Below are positions 42,867-51,445 of a stretch of 64,000 nucleotides of DNA, piece by piece. Under the pieces are notes generated by a model. It did not search any database and was not told the origin of the DNA. It saw only the letters and a list, made by a program, of their open reading frames with translations. Origin of the DNA: Moritella dasanensis ArB 0140. GTDB lineage: Bacteria; Pseudomonadota; Gammaproteobacteria; Enterobacterales; Moritellaceae. Where the stretch lies: assembly GCF_000276805.1 (NCBI RefSeq), contig NZ_AKXQ01000004.1, positions 1 to 64,000 of the forward strand, in the 5' to 3' direction. Numbering within the stretch: position 1 is the stretch's first letter; each line of letters starts with the position of its first letter. Both the position numbers and the translations under genes were made by a program.

Positions 42867-42880
42867 TTGATTCAGGTCAA
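42867..42880 (+). promoter_or_regulatory. FNR/CRP-like site upstream of the arylsulfatase gene
   Basis: TTGATTCAGGTCAA matches the FNR consensus TTGAT-N4-ATCAA except at one position. It lies 123 bp before the arylsulfatase start and 134 bp before the divergent LuxR-type start. It is suggestive given the oxygen-sensitive maturase encoded behind, but a single near-match is weak evidence. Confidence 0.45.
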
Positions 42881-43002
42881 ATTAGCTTGCGCAAATGATC
42901 CATAGTTCGATTTGGTACAGTAGTTTTACGGTATTCAATAAATGATTACATCGCATAATTGCCCTGTTAATTAAAGTTCTTAACTAATAATGGGTACATG
43001 AA

Positions 43003-44583
43003 ATGTTAAAACGTAAAACATTACTTCAGCTTTGTATTGGTGCTGCGTTAGCTACCACAGCTACTGCAAGTTTCGCAACAACGGACACCAGCCGTCCAAA
43101 CATCCTCGCAATCTGGGGCGATGATATTGGTATTGATAACCTGAGTGCATACACGCAAGGTCAAGCGGGTCACTGGACGCCAAATATCGATCGTATTGCT
43201 AACGAAGGCGTATTATTTACCGATTTCTACGGTGAAAACTCTTGTACTGCTGGTCGCGCTGCATTCATCACGGGTCAGCATCCAATGCGTACAGGTCTAA
43301 CGAAAGTGGGTATTCCAGGCGCTAAAGAAGGCATGCGTAAAGAAGATCCAACGCTAGCGGTCATGCTTAAAGACAAAGGCTATGCTACTGGTCAGTTTGG
43401 TAAAAACCACCTTGGCGATCGTGATGATCAACTACCAACTGAACATGGTTTTGATGAATTCTTTGGTAACCTTTACCACTTAAATGCAGAAGAAGAACCT
43501 GAGAATGTTGATTATCCTAAAAGTGCTGGATTCAAGAAAAAATTCGGTCCTCGTGGTGTTATCCATTCATATGCTGATGGTCGTATCGAAGATACTGGTT
43601 CGTTAACACGTAAGCGTATGGAAACGGTAGACGAAGAATTTTTAGGCGCAGCACTTAAATTCATCGACAAAGCGCATGAAGAGAAAAAACCTTTCTTCGT
43701 TTGGTTTAACTCTACACGTATGCACGTTTGGACTCACCTTAAAGAAGAGTCTAAAGGTCTTTCTAAGCGTGGTGGTCTATACGGCGATGGTCTAGTTGAG
43801 CATGACAACATGGTTGGTCAACTACTCGACAAACTAGATGATCTAAAAATTGCAGACAACACCATTGTTTCTTATACCACTGATAACGGTGCTGAGAAAT
43901 TTACTTGGCCTGATGGTGCAACAGCACGTTACCGCGGTGAGAAAAACTCAACGTGGGAAGGTGGTTTCCGTGTTCCTGCTATGGTTCGATGGCCAGGTAA
44001 AATCCCTGCAGGTCAAGTGGTTAACGAAATCGCTGCGCATAATGATTGGATCCCAACATACATGGCAGCGCTTGGTGATGATTCTATCGTTGCTGATTTG
44101 AAAAAAGGTAAAACGCTTAACGGCAAAGACTATAAAGTGCATCTTGATGGTTACAATTTGCTAGATAAACTTAAAGAAGGCAAAAATACCACCGCTGATG
44201 ACAATACTGATTGGCCGCGAAAATCATTTTTCTATGTAACTGACGGTGGTGAAGTCTCTGGTGTACGTGTTGGTGACTGGAAAATACTTTACAGTGTTCA
44301 AGAATGTAAAGGGCTAGAGGTATGGCAGTGTCCGTTGAAAAAACTACGTGTACCTTACGTATTTAACCTACGTCAGGACCCATATGAAGATGCAATGCTG
44401 AATTCCGGTAGATATCAATCTTGGATGTTCGAGCGTGCACCTTATGTTTATATGGGCGCAGCAACAACTGCACAGTGGTTACAAACATTTATCGAATTCC
44501 CACCACGCCAAGTACCTGGTTCATTCTCTATCGATAAAATCGTAGATAAAATGAATATTTGGGAGAATACACAATACAAATAA
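43003..44583 (+). CDS. Arylsulfatase, cysteine type
   Basis: A 526-residue secreted sulfatase. The Sec signal peptide ends after ATASFA (about residue 25). The signature is SCTAGRAAFITGQHPMRTG: C81 in the CxAxR motif is the residue that is oxidised to formylglycine. Metal ligands are in ILAIWGDDIG at the start and TTDNGAEKF near residue 290, and histidines lie in GKNHLGD and WFNSTRMH. The C-terminus is intact. It hydrolyses sulfate esters, perhaps from marine polysaccharides or small aryl sulfates; the substrate cannot be told from sequence. The gene for the maturase follows 143 bp downstream, past a terminator-like hairpin. Confidence 0.93.
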   Translation: MLKRKTLLQLCIGAALATTATASFATTDTSRPNILAIWGDDIGIDNLSAYTQGQAGHWTPNIDRIANEGVLFTDFYGENSCTAGRAAFITGQHPMRTGLTKVGIPGAKEGMRKEDPTLAVMLKDKGYATGQFGKNHLGDRDDQLPTEHGFDEFFGNLYHLNAEEEPENVDYPKSAGFKKKFGPRGVIHSYADGRIEDTGSLTRKRMETVDEEFLGAALKFIDKAHEEKKPFFVWFNSTRMHVWTHLKEESKGLSKRGGLYGDGLVEHDNMVGQLLDKLDDLKIADNTIVSYTTDNGAEKFTWPDGATARYRGEKNSTWEGGFRVPAMVRWPGKIPAGQVVNEIAAHNDWIPTYMAALGDDSIVADLKKGKTLNGKDYKVHLDGYNLLDKLKEGKNTTADDNTDWPRKSFFYVTDGGEVSGVRVGDWKILYSVQECKGLEVWQCPLKKLRVPYVFNLRQDPYEDAMLNSGRYQSWMFERAPYVYMGAATTAQWLQTFIEFPPRQVPGSFSIDKIVDKMNIWENTQYK

Positions 44584-44620
44584 ACAATTGGAATAATTGT
44601 TTATTAATACATTTGTAAAC

Positions 44621-44667
44621 AAGGAAGTTACATCTGGTTATACCGGGTGTAGCTCCTTTTGGTTTTT
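44621..44667 (+). terminator. Terminator-like hairpin between arylsulfatase and maturase genes
   Basis: AAGGAAGTTACATC (44621-44634) pairs imperfectly with GTGTAGCTCCTTTT, followed by GGTTTTT. It could be a partial terminator that lowers expression of the maturase relative to the sulfatase. Confidence 0.55.
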
Positions 44668-44726
44668 AAAACCATCAATATAAATAGTCTAAATACTGTA
44701 TTTTTACAGTTCAGGTAGTGAGTGAT

Positions 44727-46019
44727 ATGAGTAATAATCAAATTCGCCAACACAATGGCAAACCTCAGCAACGCATGAATGTGATGACCAAACCTATTGG
44801 GCCTGCATGTAACATTGACTGCACGTATTGTTATTATTTGAGTAAGCAACAGCTGCTTGATTATGATAAAGGTTGCAAACCGACAATGAACCCTGAAATG
44901 TTAGAGCGCTATATCCGCACCTACATTGAACAGCAAAATTTTCCTGAGATTGTGTTTCACTGGCAAGGTGGTGAACCGACATTGTTAGGCGTTAAATTTT
45001 TCCGTGAAGTGGTTAAATTACAAAAGAAATATTGCCCGCCTGGCGTGACTATTGAGAATGATTTACAAACCAACGGTATTCTGCTTGATGATGAGTGGGG
45101 TAAATTCCTCGCAAAAAATAAATTTTTGGTCGGTATTAGTATTGATGGTCCAGAGATGATCCACAATACTTACCGAACTAACCGTGCTGGTCGTGGCACG
45201 TTTAAACAAACAATGAAAGGTATCGATATTTTACATAAACATAATGTGAATTTCGCTACTTTAACCTGCGTTAACAATGTGTCTGGTGCTGAGCCATTAG
45301 CGGTTTATCGCTTTTTACGTGATGTTGTTCGCTCATCACAAATGCAGTTTATTCCGATTGTCGAAGCTAAAAGTTTCCGTGATACCGCACCACAATATTG
45401 GGATGAAGCGGAAATACTATTTCAAGGTGCACCTGAAGCAGAACCCGGCCATCCAGACTCTGTTGTTGAAGCTTGGTGTGTATCAGCAGGGCAGTGGGGT
45501 GACTTTCTATGTACAATTTTTGATGAATGGTTGAATGAAGATATTGGTAAGATTAATGTGCCTTATTTTGAAGCTGCGATTGAAGCCTGGATGGGACGTG
45601 TTAATCCATTATGTACACTCGGCCCTATGTGCGGTAAAGGTTTAGCTATTGAAGCCAATGGTGATGTATTTGCTTGTGATCACTATGTTTATCCTGATTT
45701 TAAATTAGGTAATATTAAGCAGGATGACTTGCAAGACATGCAGTTTTCCGAAAAACAGCAAGCGTTTGGTTATGCTAAAGAAAGCACCTTACCGGATCAA
45801 TGTCGTCAGTGTGATTATCAGTTTGCATGCTTTGGTGAATGTCCAAAAAATAGATTATTGAAAACCTTGCAAGGGCAGAAAGGACTGAATTATTTATGCG
45901 CAGGTTGGAATAAGTTTTTCCGTCACATAGACCCTTATATTACCTTGGTAGTGAATACCATGGGTCACAAGGTTTATAAGAAGATTAATCGTCACGCAAT
46001 GCAGCTTAAATTAAAATAA
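44727..46019 (+). CDS. Anaerobic sulfatase-maturating enzyme (radical SAM)
   Basis: A 430-residue radical SAM/SPASM enzyme of the anSME type, which converts the active-site cysteine or serine of sulfatases to formylglycine without oxygen. The first cluster motif is GPACNIDCTYCYYLSK (C28, C32, C35). Further patterns: FHWQGGEPTLLG, LQTNGILLDDEW, and the C-terminal SPASM-type cysteine clusters around CTLGPMCGKGLAIEANGDVFACDHYVYPDFKLGNI and LPDQCRQCDYQFACFGECPKNR. All expected cysteines appear to be there. ATG 44727 is chosen; GTG 44718 in frame would add three residues. Directly upstream is a cysteine-type sulfatase, its likely substrate. Confidence 0.95.
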   Translation: MSNNQIRQHNGKPQQRMNVMTKPIGPACNIDCTYCYYLSKQQLLDYDKGCKPTMNPEMLERYIRTYIEQQNFPEIVFHWQGGEPTLLGVKFFREVVKLQKKYCPPGVTIENDLQTNGILLDDEWGKFLAKNKFLVGISIDGPEMIHNTYRTNRAGRGTFKQTMKGIDILHKHNVNFATLTCVNNVSGAEPLAVYRFLRDVVRSSQMQFIPIVEAKSFRDTAPQYWDEAEILFQGAPEAEPGHPDSVVEAWCVSAGQWGDFLCTIFDEWLNEDIGKINVPYFEAAIEAWMGRVNPLCTLGPMCGKGLAIEANGDVFACDHYVYPDFKLGNIKQDDLQDMQFSEKQQAFGYAKESTLPDQCRQCDYQFACFGECPKNRLLKTLQGQKGLNYLCAGWNKFFRHIDPYITLVVNTMGHKVYKKINRHAMQLKLK

Positions 46020-46032
46020 TAAGGTAATTGAA

Positions 46033-46581
46033 ATGAAACATATGAATAACAGATTGCTACTGGTGTTATTGAGCCTTTTTAGCTTGCAAAGCATGGCTGT
46101 AGAACCCCAACCTGAACTTGCCAATGCCGTATTCCCACAAGTACAACTACAACCTTTAGTTGAAAAGACATATGCCGAAATGAGCCGTCGTTATACGATA
46201 TTTGCAGAACAGTTTAATTATTGCCAACAAAAGCCGAAATCAGAAAGTTGTCAGAAGTCGTATGAAGAAGTAAAGCAAAGTTATACGGCGGCTAAAGCCC
46301 TTTATGATACGGTTGAAATGACCCAATTACCTCAATTTATGTTACTCGAATCACCACAAGGCAGTTTATCATCATTAAATGTATCTTTGGTAAAACTGAA
46401 TTACCTTGATGCAGAGTTACCTGCTGAAGAGATAAGTGATGTTGCATTACTTCCTGCAGTAAATAAGTGGTTAAAAGCACATGATCTGCCTGCAACCGAA
46501 AAATTGTATTTATTGCAAACCTTGTTGATTGAGTCTGACAACTTACAACAGCAAGCGCTACCGCCGTCGTTACAAGATTAG
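46033..46581 (+). CDS. Secreted hypothetical protein of the sulfatase locus
   Basis: A 182-residue protein that I do not recognise. The N-terminus MKHMNNRLLLVLLSLFSLQSMA-VEP is a clear signal peptide, so it is exported to the periplasm or beyond. Two cysteines, C60 and C70 (NYCQQKPKSESCQKSY), are placed to form a disulphide. The rest is helical and charged (predicted by composition only). The gene begins 13 bp after the maturase stop with an AAGG leader, so it belongs to the sulfatase operon. It is followed 46 bp later by a HEAT/TPR protein, and the two may work together. No function can be assigned. Confidence 0.7.
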   Translation: MKHMNNRLLLVLLSLFSLQSMAVEPQPELANAVFPQVQLQPLVEKTYAEMSRRYTIFAEQFNYCQQKPKSESCQKSYEEVKQSYTAAKALYDTVEMTQLPQFMLLESPQGSLSSLNVSLVKLNYLDAELPAEEISDVALLPAVNKWLKAHDLPATEKLYLLQTLLIESDNLQQQALPPSLQD

Positions 46582-46627
46582 CAGTTACAACGGTTGCTAA
46601 AACATAGTTACAACACGTGGATTATCT

Positions 46628-47680
46628 ATGAAATTATTACGCTATACCGCTGCTAGCTTACTGGTCAGCTTGTTTACTTGGCAAAGCGTGCAAGCTGCGC
46701 CTCAATCGAGTACTACTGCGAGATCTATAACGGCCGTTGTGCCACAAGTCCGCACAATTGATAGCCAAACAGAGGAAGAGGAACGCCTTTCTCGTATAGC
46801 GCAAGATAATGAACAGTCGATAAAACAGCGGATTCAAGCTGTCGTAGCGCTGGGTCAATACTCAGGGCCAAATGCCTTTATTTCTGTTGCTCGTGCTAGT
46901 CGTGCAAAACAACCTGAATTAAGGCTCGCAGCAATTGAAGCTGTTCGGTTCTGGAGTGTGAAAGCACGTTGGGATGTTGTCTCACCGTTGGTGAATGACA
47001 GTAATGAACGCGTTCAGGTTGCAGCGGGTAATGTATTGGTCTCGTTGTGGGGTGAGCTTAATATTAATCAACAAGCTTACTTACAACCCGCAGTGGACCA
47101 GTACGTAGCGGCGCTTAAGAAAATGCCGACTGATTTTCAATCTCAGTTAGCATTAGCAAATGTATATCGTTATCAGCAACAGACTGAGCAGGCCGAACTC
47201 GCTTATAAAGCGTTAATTAAGCAGTTCCCACAGGAAGACGAAAGTTACTTACAACTGGGGGAACTGTATCGTAAAGATTTGGCTAAAGTACAAGAAGTGA
47301 CGATCTTAAAGCAAGGTATTCTGGTTAATCCGCAAGCGGGTAATTTACATTATGCGCTGGGTCTTACTTATTATCGCCAGAAGGAAAGTGAGCAAGCACA
47401 GCGTCAAATACAACTGGCAATCGATAATGAACCAAGTAATGGTCGTTATCCGTATACGTTGGCTGTCATGATAAAAGCAGCTGAGCCAGCTCAAGCAATC
47501 AAACTATTCCAACAAGCGTATGACAATGCGGGTTCACCGCAATATTTGTACGCGTTATGTGAGAGCTACCTTGAACAAGGACATGAGGTTCAAGCGCGGC
47601 AATGTATCGGAAAATTAAAGCAAGTAGCACCTGACAATATCGTTAAGCAATTGACAGGTAAACGCGCTAATTTACAATGA
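46628..47680 (+). CDS. Exported HEAT-like/TPR repeat protein
   Basis: A 350-residue protein with a signal peptide ending near VQA-AP (about residue 24). Residues about 50-140 resemble HEAT-type helical pairs (IKQRIQAVVALGQYSGPNAFISVARAS, LRLAAIEAVRFWSV, VQVAAGNVLVSLWGEL). Residues about 155-345 form tetratricopeptide repeats (DFQSQLALANVYRYQQQTEQAELAYKALIKQFPQ, NLHYALGLTYYRQKESEQAQRQIQLAIDNEP). Such proteins act as scaffolds in the periplasm. It is the last gene of the plus-strand sulfatase cluster and converges on an AraC-type gene with only one base between the stop codons. Its client is unknown. Confidence 0.75.
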   Translation: MKLLRYTAASLLVSLFTWQSVQAAPQSSTTARSITAVVPQVRTIDSQTEEEERLSRIAQDNEQSIKQRIQAVVALGQYSGPNAFISVARASRAKQPELRLAAIEAVRFWSVKARWDVVSPLVNDSNERVQVAAGNVLVSLWGELNINQQAYLQPAVDQYVAALKKMPTDFQSQLALANVYRYQQQTEQAELAYKALIKQFPQEDESYLQLGELYRKDLAKVQEVTILKQGILVNPQAGNLHYALGLTYYRQKESEQAQRQIQLAIDNEPSNGRYPYTLAVMIKAAEPAQAIKLFQQAYDNAGSPQYLYALCESYLEQGHEVQARQCIGKLKQVAPDNIVKQLTGKRANLQ

Positions 47681-47681
47681 A

Positions 47682-48662
47682 TTAAGCTGTGTCAGTCTGT
47701 TGTTTATGGCTAGATTGATAGGTCTTATTTGGTGTTTCAGCAAACAAACGTTGATATCTCGCGGCGTAGCGGCTCCAGCCGTCAATGTTAATATTACTGG
47801 CAGCCTGAATGACGGATTCGGTTGCTGGTTTTTGTAGCTCTTGACGAAAAGCAAATAACTTCATTAACAGATAAAAACGTTTTGGTGCAAATCCGGTATA
47901 GTGTTTAAACAATTGGTTGATTGTTTTGGTACTGATATTAAGTGCTTCGGCAGTGCGGTTTAGAGAAAACGGGGTGATACCATCTTGCTCCATCTGGGAT
48001 ACTATTTTGGGAATGAGTACCTTTCTGGGCAGGCGGCTACGTCCTTTTAATGACTGCGGACGCAGTGGCGGTACCTGCTGTTGTAGTTCCGTGGTAAGTT
48101 TCAATAATGCACGAGTGCCCCCAAGTGGACTGTTTTCAAGTTGACCTCGATCGGTAATATCGGCAGTTATCCTCAACTTATTCATATATTGCTGATTAAC
48201 ATCTAAAGGGATCAATGCGTTACTAAACTCCCTTAGTTGTTTTCCCGTATCATCAATTTCAGCCAGTAATACACGGGTATAGGCCGGGATGTTAACAACA
48301 AAAGGTACCGATGATTGCGCGGATACCAGGGCAATTTGAGACTTACTCAACCATACTCCATTAAAGCAAATTCTTCCCTCATCAATCGACATAATAACTA
48401 AACTGAGTTTGGTGTTCGAAGGTTGGTAGCAACTAGATATAAGTGTGACGTCATGTTTAAGCATAATGGCGGTATAACGAACTCGAGGGCGTTTTCCTTG
48501 ATGAAAATAACAGTGAGGAATATTGACATTATGCTCAACACATTGATCATAATCAAACATCATTTTACCGCAAGTTAACTCACTTAATCGGATATTAAAT
48601 TCATCCAAAAAATAGAAATGATCTGGCGACAGACAAGGATGAGGTAAGTGATCTTTATGCAT
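47682..48662 (-). CDS. AraC family transcriptional regulator
   Basis: A 326-residue regulator. The C-terminal region has the AraC helix-turn-helix pair: SLNRTAEALNISTKTINQLFKHYTGFAPKRFYLLMKLFAFRQEL and a weaker second helix pair near NINIDGWSRYAARYQRLF. The N-terminal 200 residues have a beta-rich effector domain with no clear similarity to the sugar-binding AraC domain. GGGATAAACC precedes the ATG. It lies between the sulfatase cluster and a PafA-like phosphatase and is transcribed in the phosphatase direction, 80 bp after it. Which of the two loci it controls is not clear. The second half of the HTH region is degenerate compared with the family. Confidence 0.83.
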   Translation of the reverse strand: MHKDHLPHPCLSPDHFYFLDEFNIRLSELTCGKMMFDYDQCVEHNVNIPHCYFHQGKRPRVRYTAIMLKHDVTLISSCYQPSNTKLSLVIMSIDEGRICFNGVWLSKSQIALVSAQSSVPFVVNIPAYTRVLLAEIDDTGKQLREFSNALIPLDVNQQYMNKLRITADITDRGQLENSPLGGTRALLKLTTELQQQVPPLRPQSLKGRSRLPRKVLIPKIVSQMEQDGITPFSLNRTAEALNISTKTINQLFKHYTGFAPKRFYLLMKLFAFRQELQKPATESVIQAASNINIDGWSRYAARYQRLFAETPNKTYQSSHKQQTDTA

Positions 48663-48696
48663 GGTTTATCCCTGTTATTTTAGTGTGTCGCATCAT

Positions 48697-48739
48697 AAAA
48701 TGAATCGTATAACCTAACACTTATACGATTCATTTTTTT
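48697..48739. terminator. Terminator hairpin after the PafA-like phosphatase gene
   Basis: A 16-bp stem (AAAATGAATCGTATAA at 48697-48712 with its complement at 48721-48736) closes an 8-nt loop. On the minus strand it follows the phosphatase stop directly and ends in four Ts, while the plus strand has seven Ts, so it can act in both directions. Confidence 0.8.
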
Positions 48740-48741
48740 GC

Positions 48742-50442
48742 TTATTGTTTAAATGATGTGACTTCTGTTAATACATCACCTGTTGCACCACTTGGTAAAT
48801 TAATACCCAGTATATTCGACAATGTTGGTGCTATGTCATAAGGCGTGATATTACGACTAATAATTTGTGATTTCACGTTATAGCCGGCGAAGATAACCGG
48901 TACATGCGTATCGTAACGCCAAGGCGAACCATGAGTCGATGCGATAGTTAACCCGTCCATATTGTTTATGTAGGTGCGAGATGAAAATACCAAATGAATA
49001 TTTCCCGAACGTTGTGGGTGATAGTTTTGTTGCACTAATTTATTAATACGGGTTTGCGGTAGACTATTTTTCTCAATATCAGTTTTGGTTATTGCCGCGC
49101 TTATCCCTGTTATTTTTAGCATTTCCTCTGCGATCACGTTTTCAACTTTAGCCACAGAAAGATTATTTTTTTTGATTAAATCGGTATTTAAATAAATGTA
49201 AGGTTGAGCGTATAAACGGATCAGTTCATTACCAAGACCAAACGCTTGTTGCAGGCGAGCGTCGAGTGCAGGATTGGTTATTTTATCTTGTTCGAAGTAA
49301 TGTGCATCATGATCACCTGTATCTTGTGATACTGGTGCTGCTTCTGGCACGCCGTGATCGGCAGAAAACGCAATGACAACATTTTTGAGACCAACTTGGT
49401 TATCGATATTGCTAAATAAATCGGCAAGGGTGCGGTCTAAACGGATCAGGTTATCTTCTGTTTCACGGGTTGATGGCCCAAACATATGCGATACATAGTC
49501 CGTCGATGAAAAACTAACGGATAAATAATCGGTAATATTATCTTGCCCTAACTTTTCTTCTTTAAGTATCGTCTTAGCAAAATCAGCGGTAAGTTCATCT
49601 CCTGCGGGACTGAGTGTGAGTAATGTGCCAAAATATTTACCTTTAGCTGGACCGTAAGGATGGGGAAAGTGTTTGCTGAAACCTGCGAGTCCAACTTTGT
49701 GGTCACCATTGCCAACTGCGGGAGCATAAGTGCTTTCTGGTTGGCTCAATGTCCATGCCTTATCTCCGTAACTCGCCGCTAGATCTTGCTGATTCCATGC
49801 ATTGACCCATTCAGGATATTGTTGGTAGTAGTAATTACTCGTGACAAATTGATGTTTACTTTTTGAGAACCAAAATGCCTTACCATTATCACCACCGAGT
49901 GAGATCGCGCCACGATCTTTTACTGAGACCGAGAATATTTTAGCTTGACCATTAGTCGCGATAGATAGTTCATCACTGAATGTCGACGACAACATTGGCA
50001 GTGGCGAACGACCGTCTTTTTTAGCTACCTTTTGAGTCGGGTCTACTTCGGTTTCTTTATTGACACCAGCGCCTTTGGTTAGCATGTTGTAGTTTGAATC
50101 TTCAACATTATAAACCAGCCTATCTTTGCTGCGATCAAACCACACATTACCAACCATGCCATGCACACTGGGTGGCGCGCCTGTTGCTAGCGATACGTGC
50201 CCAACGATTGTTTCGGTATTGGCGTGTTCATAATTGGCATTAGTGAAGTAAGCACCTTGATCCATTAAATAGCGGAAACCGTTTTCACCGAATTGGTGCT
50301 TATAGCGCTGAATGAGATCGGCGCGCAGACCGTCGACTGTGATTTGTACTATCAATTTTGGTTGTGTTTGAGGCGGCTCTGCTGCATTCACTGACGTGAA
50401 AGCAAATAAACCGCAAAGAACAGAATAAGGGATTTTTTTCAT
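48742..50442 (-). CDS. PafA-like alkaline phosphatase, secreted
   Basis: A 566-residue exported enzyme of the alkaline phosphatase superfamily. The signal peptide ends at VNA-AE (about residue 21). The metal aspartate is in QITVDGLRADL (D37), the nucleophilic threonine T78 in ANTETIVGHVSLATG (T followed four residues later by H), and further metal ligands lie in FSSTDYVSHMFGP and FSADHGVPE. A histidine further on is in TGDHDAHYF. The layout matches PafA-type monoesterases, which release phosphate from organic phosphoesters. No Pho box was visible upstream. It is monocistronic. Confidence 0.88.
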   Translation of the reverse strand: MKKIPYSVLCGLFAFTSVNAAEPPQTQPKLIVQITVDGLRADLIQRYKHQFGENGFRYLMDQGAYFTNANYEHANTETIVGHVSLATGAPPSVHGMVGNVWFDRSKDRLVYNVEDSNYNMLTKGAGVNKETEVDPTQKVAKKDGRSPLPMLSSTFSDELSIATNGQAKIFSVSVKDRGAISLGGDNGKAFWFSKSKHQFVTSNYYYQQYPEWVNAWNQQDLAASYGDKAWTLSQPESTYAPAVGNGDHKVGLAGFSKHFPHPYGPAKGKYFGTLLTLSPAGDELTADFAKTILKEEKLGQDNITDYLSVSFSSTDYVSHMFGPSTRETEDNLIRLDRTLADLFSNIDNQVGLKNVVIAFSADHGVPEAAPVSQDTGDHDAHYFEQDKITNPALDARLQQAFGLGNELIRLYAQPYIYLNTDLIKKNNLSVAKVENVIAEEMLKITGISAAITKTDIEKNSLPQTRINKLVQQNYHPQRSGNIHLVFSSRTYINNMDGLTIASTHGSPWRYDTHVPVIFAGYNVKSQIISRNITPYDIAPTLSNILGINLPSGATGDVLTEVTSFKQ

Positions 50443-50597
50443 CGTTGTACCTAAGTTGGTATTTATATTTTGGGGTCATGATGAATTAATTTATACCGAT
50501 AAGGATATGTAAAAACGGAAAAAATGGAAGGCGTGTTGCTTAAATTTAATGGGGATACTATTGTGGAGTCAGATTAAATTAGTTTACCTTTTGTACA

Positions 50598-50681
50598 GAA
50601 ATTAGAAATTAGAAATTAGAAATTAGAAATTAGAAATTAGAAATTAGAAATTAGAGGTTAGAGGTTAGAGGTTAGAGGTTA
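50598..50681 (+). repeat. Twelve 7-bp tandem repeats directly before a start codon
   Basis: Eight copies of GAAATTA (50598-50653) are followed by four copies of GAGGTTA (50654-50681), then GG and the ATG at 50684. The two blocks differ at two of seven positions. The GAGG in the last copies is a Shine-Dalgarno-like sequence, so the array ends in several overlapping ribosome-binding sites. There is a TAG in frame with the ATG inside the array (50666-50668), so the repeat is not translated in that frame. Confidence 0.95.
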
Positions 50682-50683
50682 GG

Positions 50684-51256
50684 ATGTTTGAGCTTATCGA
50701 CGAAGAACCCGTGAATATTGTTATTGCTACAGTTGAAAAAAATGAGTTAATGCCATCAATTTTCGCTTTTAGTGATTTATCTGAAAGCCAATTACGTTCA
50801 GAAAAAGTGGACTTTCTGATGGTTTATGGTGCAACTGAAATAGTGAATGATAGGCTAAAAGTGCCGTGTGATAATACAGGGTGTGTGCTTGCAGTTATTG
50901 ATAGTGAACTGACTAATACAGATCTTGCTACGCAGGTAATGACCAATATTAAAGGTAAGTTAGATGGCCATGAAATGCCAAATAACCTTGATATCTGCGA
51001 TATTAGACAGCTTGCTGAAGATGCGCATAAACTCGTTGGTTTTGATTGTCTTGATAAGCTGCATCAATTTCTTCAACGCGCTGAATCAAGAACGGTTATT
51101 GGTGTTGTATTGTTATTACATGGACGAGTGGATGAAGCGATTTTTAGTGACGCAGGACAAAGAATACAAAAGCATATTTCTGATTTTTCAGTCTTGTATT
51201 TAAGTGTGTTTTCTAAAGGTATAGGACGTTGTAGTGCGTTAGTCGGTATAAAATAA
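50684..51256 (+). CDS. Hypothetical protein behind a heptanucleotide repeat
   Basis: A 190-residue soluble protein that I do not recognise (start MFELIDEEPVNIVIATVEKNELMPS, end IGRCSALVGIK). There is no signal peptide or membrane segment and composition is normal. It has a cluster of cysteines in the middle (VPCDNTGCVLAVID, DICDIRQLAE, VGFDCLDKL) and a C-terminal hydrophobic strand pattern (RTVIGVVLLLHGRVDEAIF, VLYLSVFSKG) suggesting an alpha/beta fold. Its start codon follows a 12-unit tandem repeat. It lies between a secreted phosphatase (divergent) and a formate/nitrite channel gene 189 bp downstream. Function unknown. Confidence 0.65.
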   Translation: MFELIDEEPVNIVIATVEKNELMPSIFAFSDLSESQLRSEKVDFLMVYGATEIVNDRLKVPCDNTGCVLAVIDSELTNTDLATQVMTNIKGKLDGHEMPNNLDICDIRQLAEDAHKLVGFDCLDKLHQFLQRAESRTVIGVVLLLHGRVDEAIFSDAGQRIQKHISDFSVLYLSVFSKGIGRCSALVGIK

Positions 51257-51445
51257 CCGTCACTTATTAAGTAACTCGTCCTACCTATTTATGATCAACC
51301 CATAGAAGTTTCTGCACTTTAATGGTGCTTCCCATCTCTGACTCTACACGAAGTTTGCACTTAAGGTTTTGATTTTATTGTTCTATTTAAACTTGGCATA
51401 GAAATGGCTACTTGTAGTTTAATTAACATTACAGGGAGTATGTCA

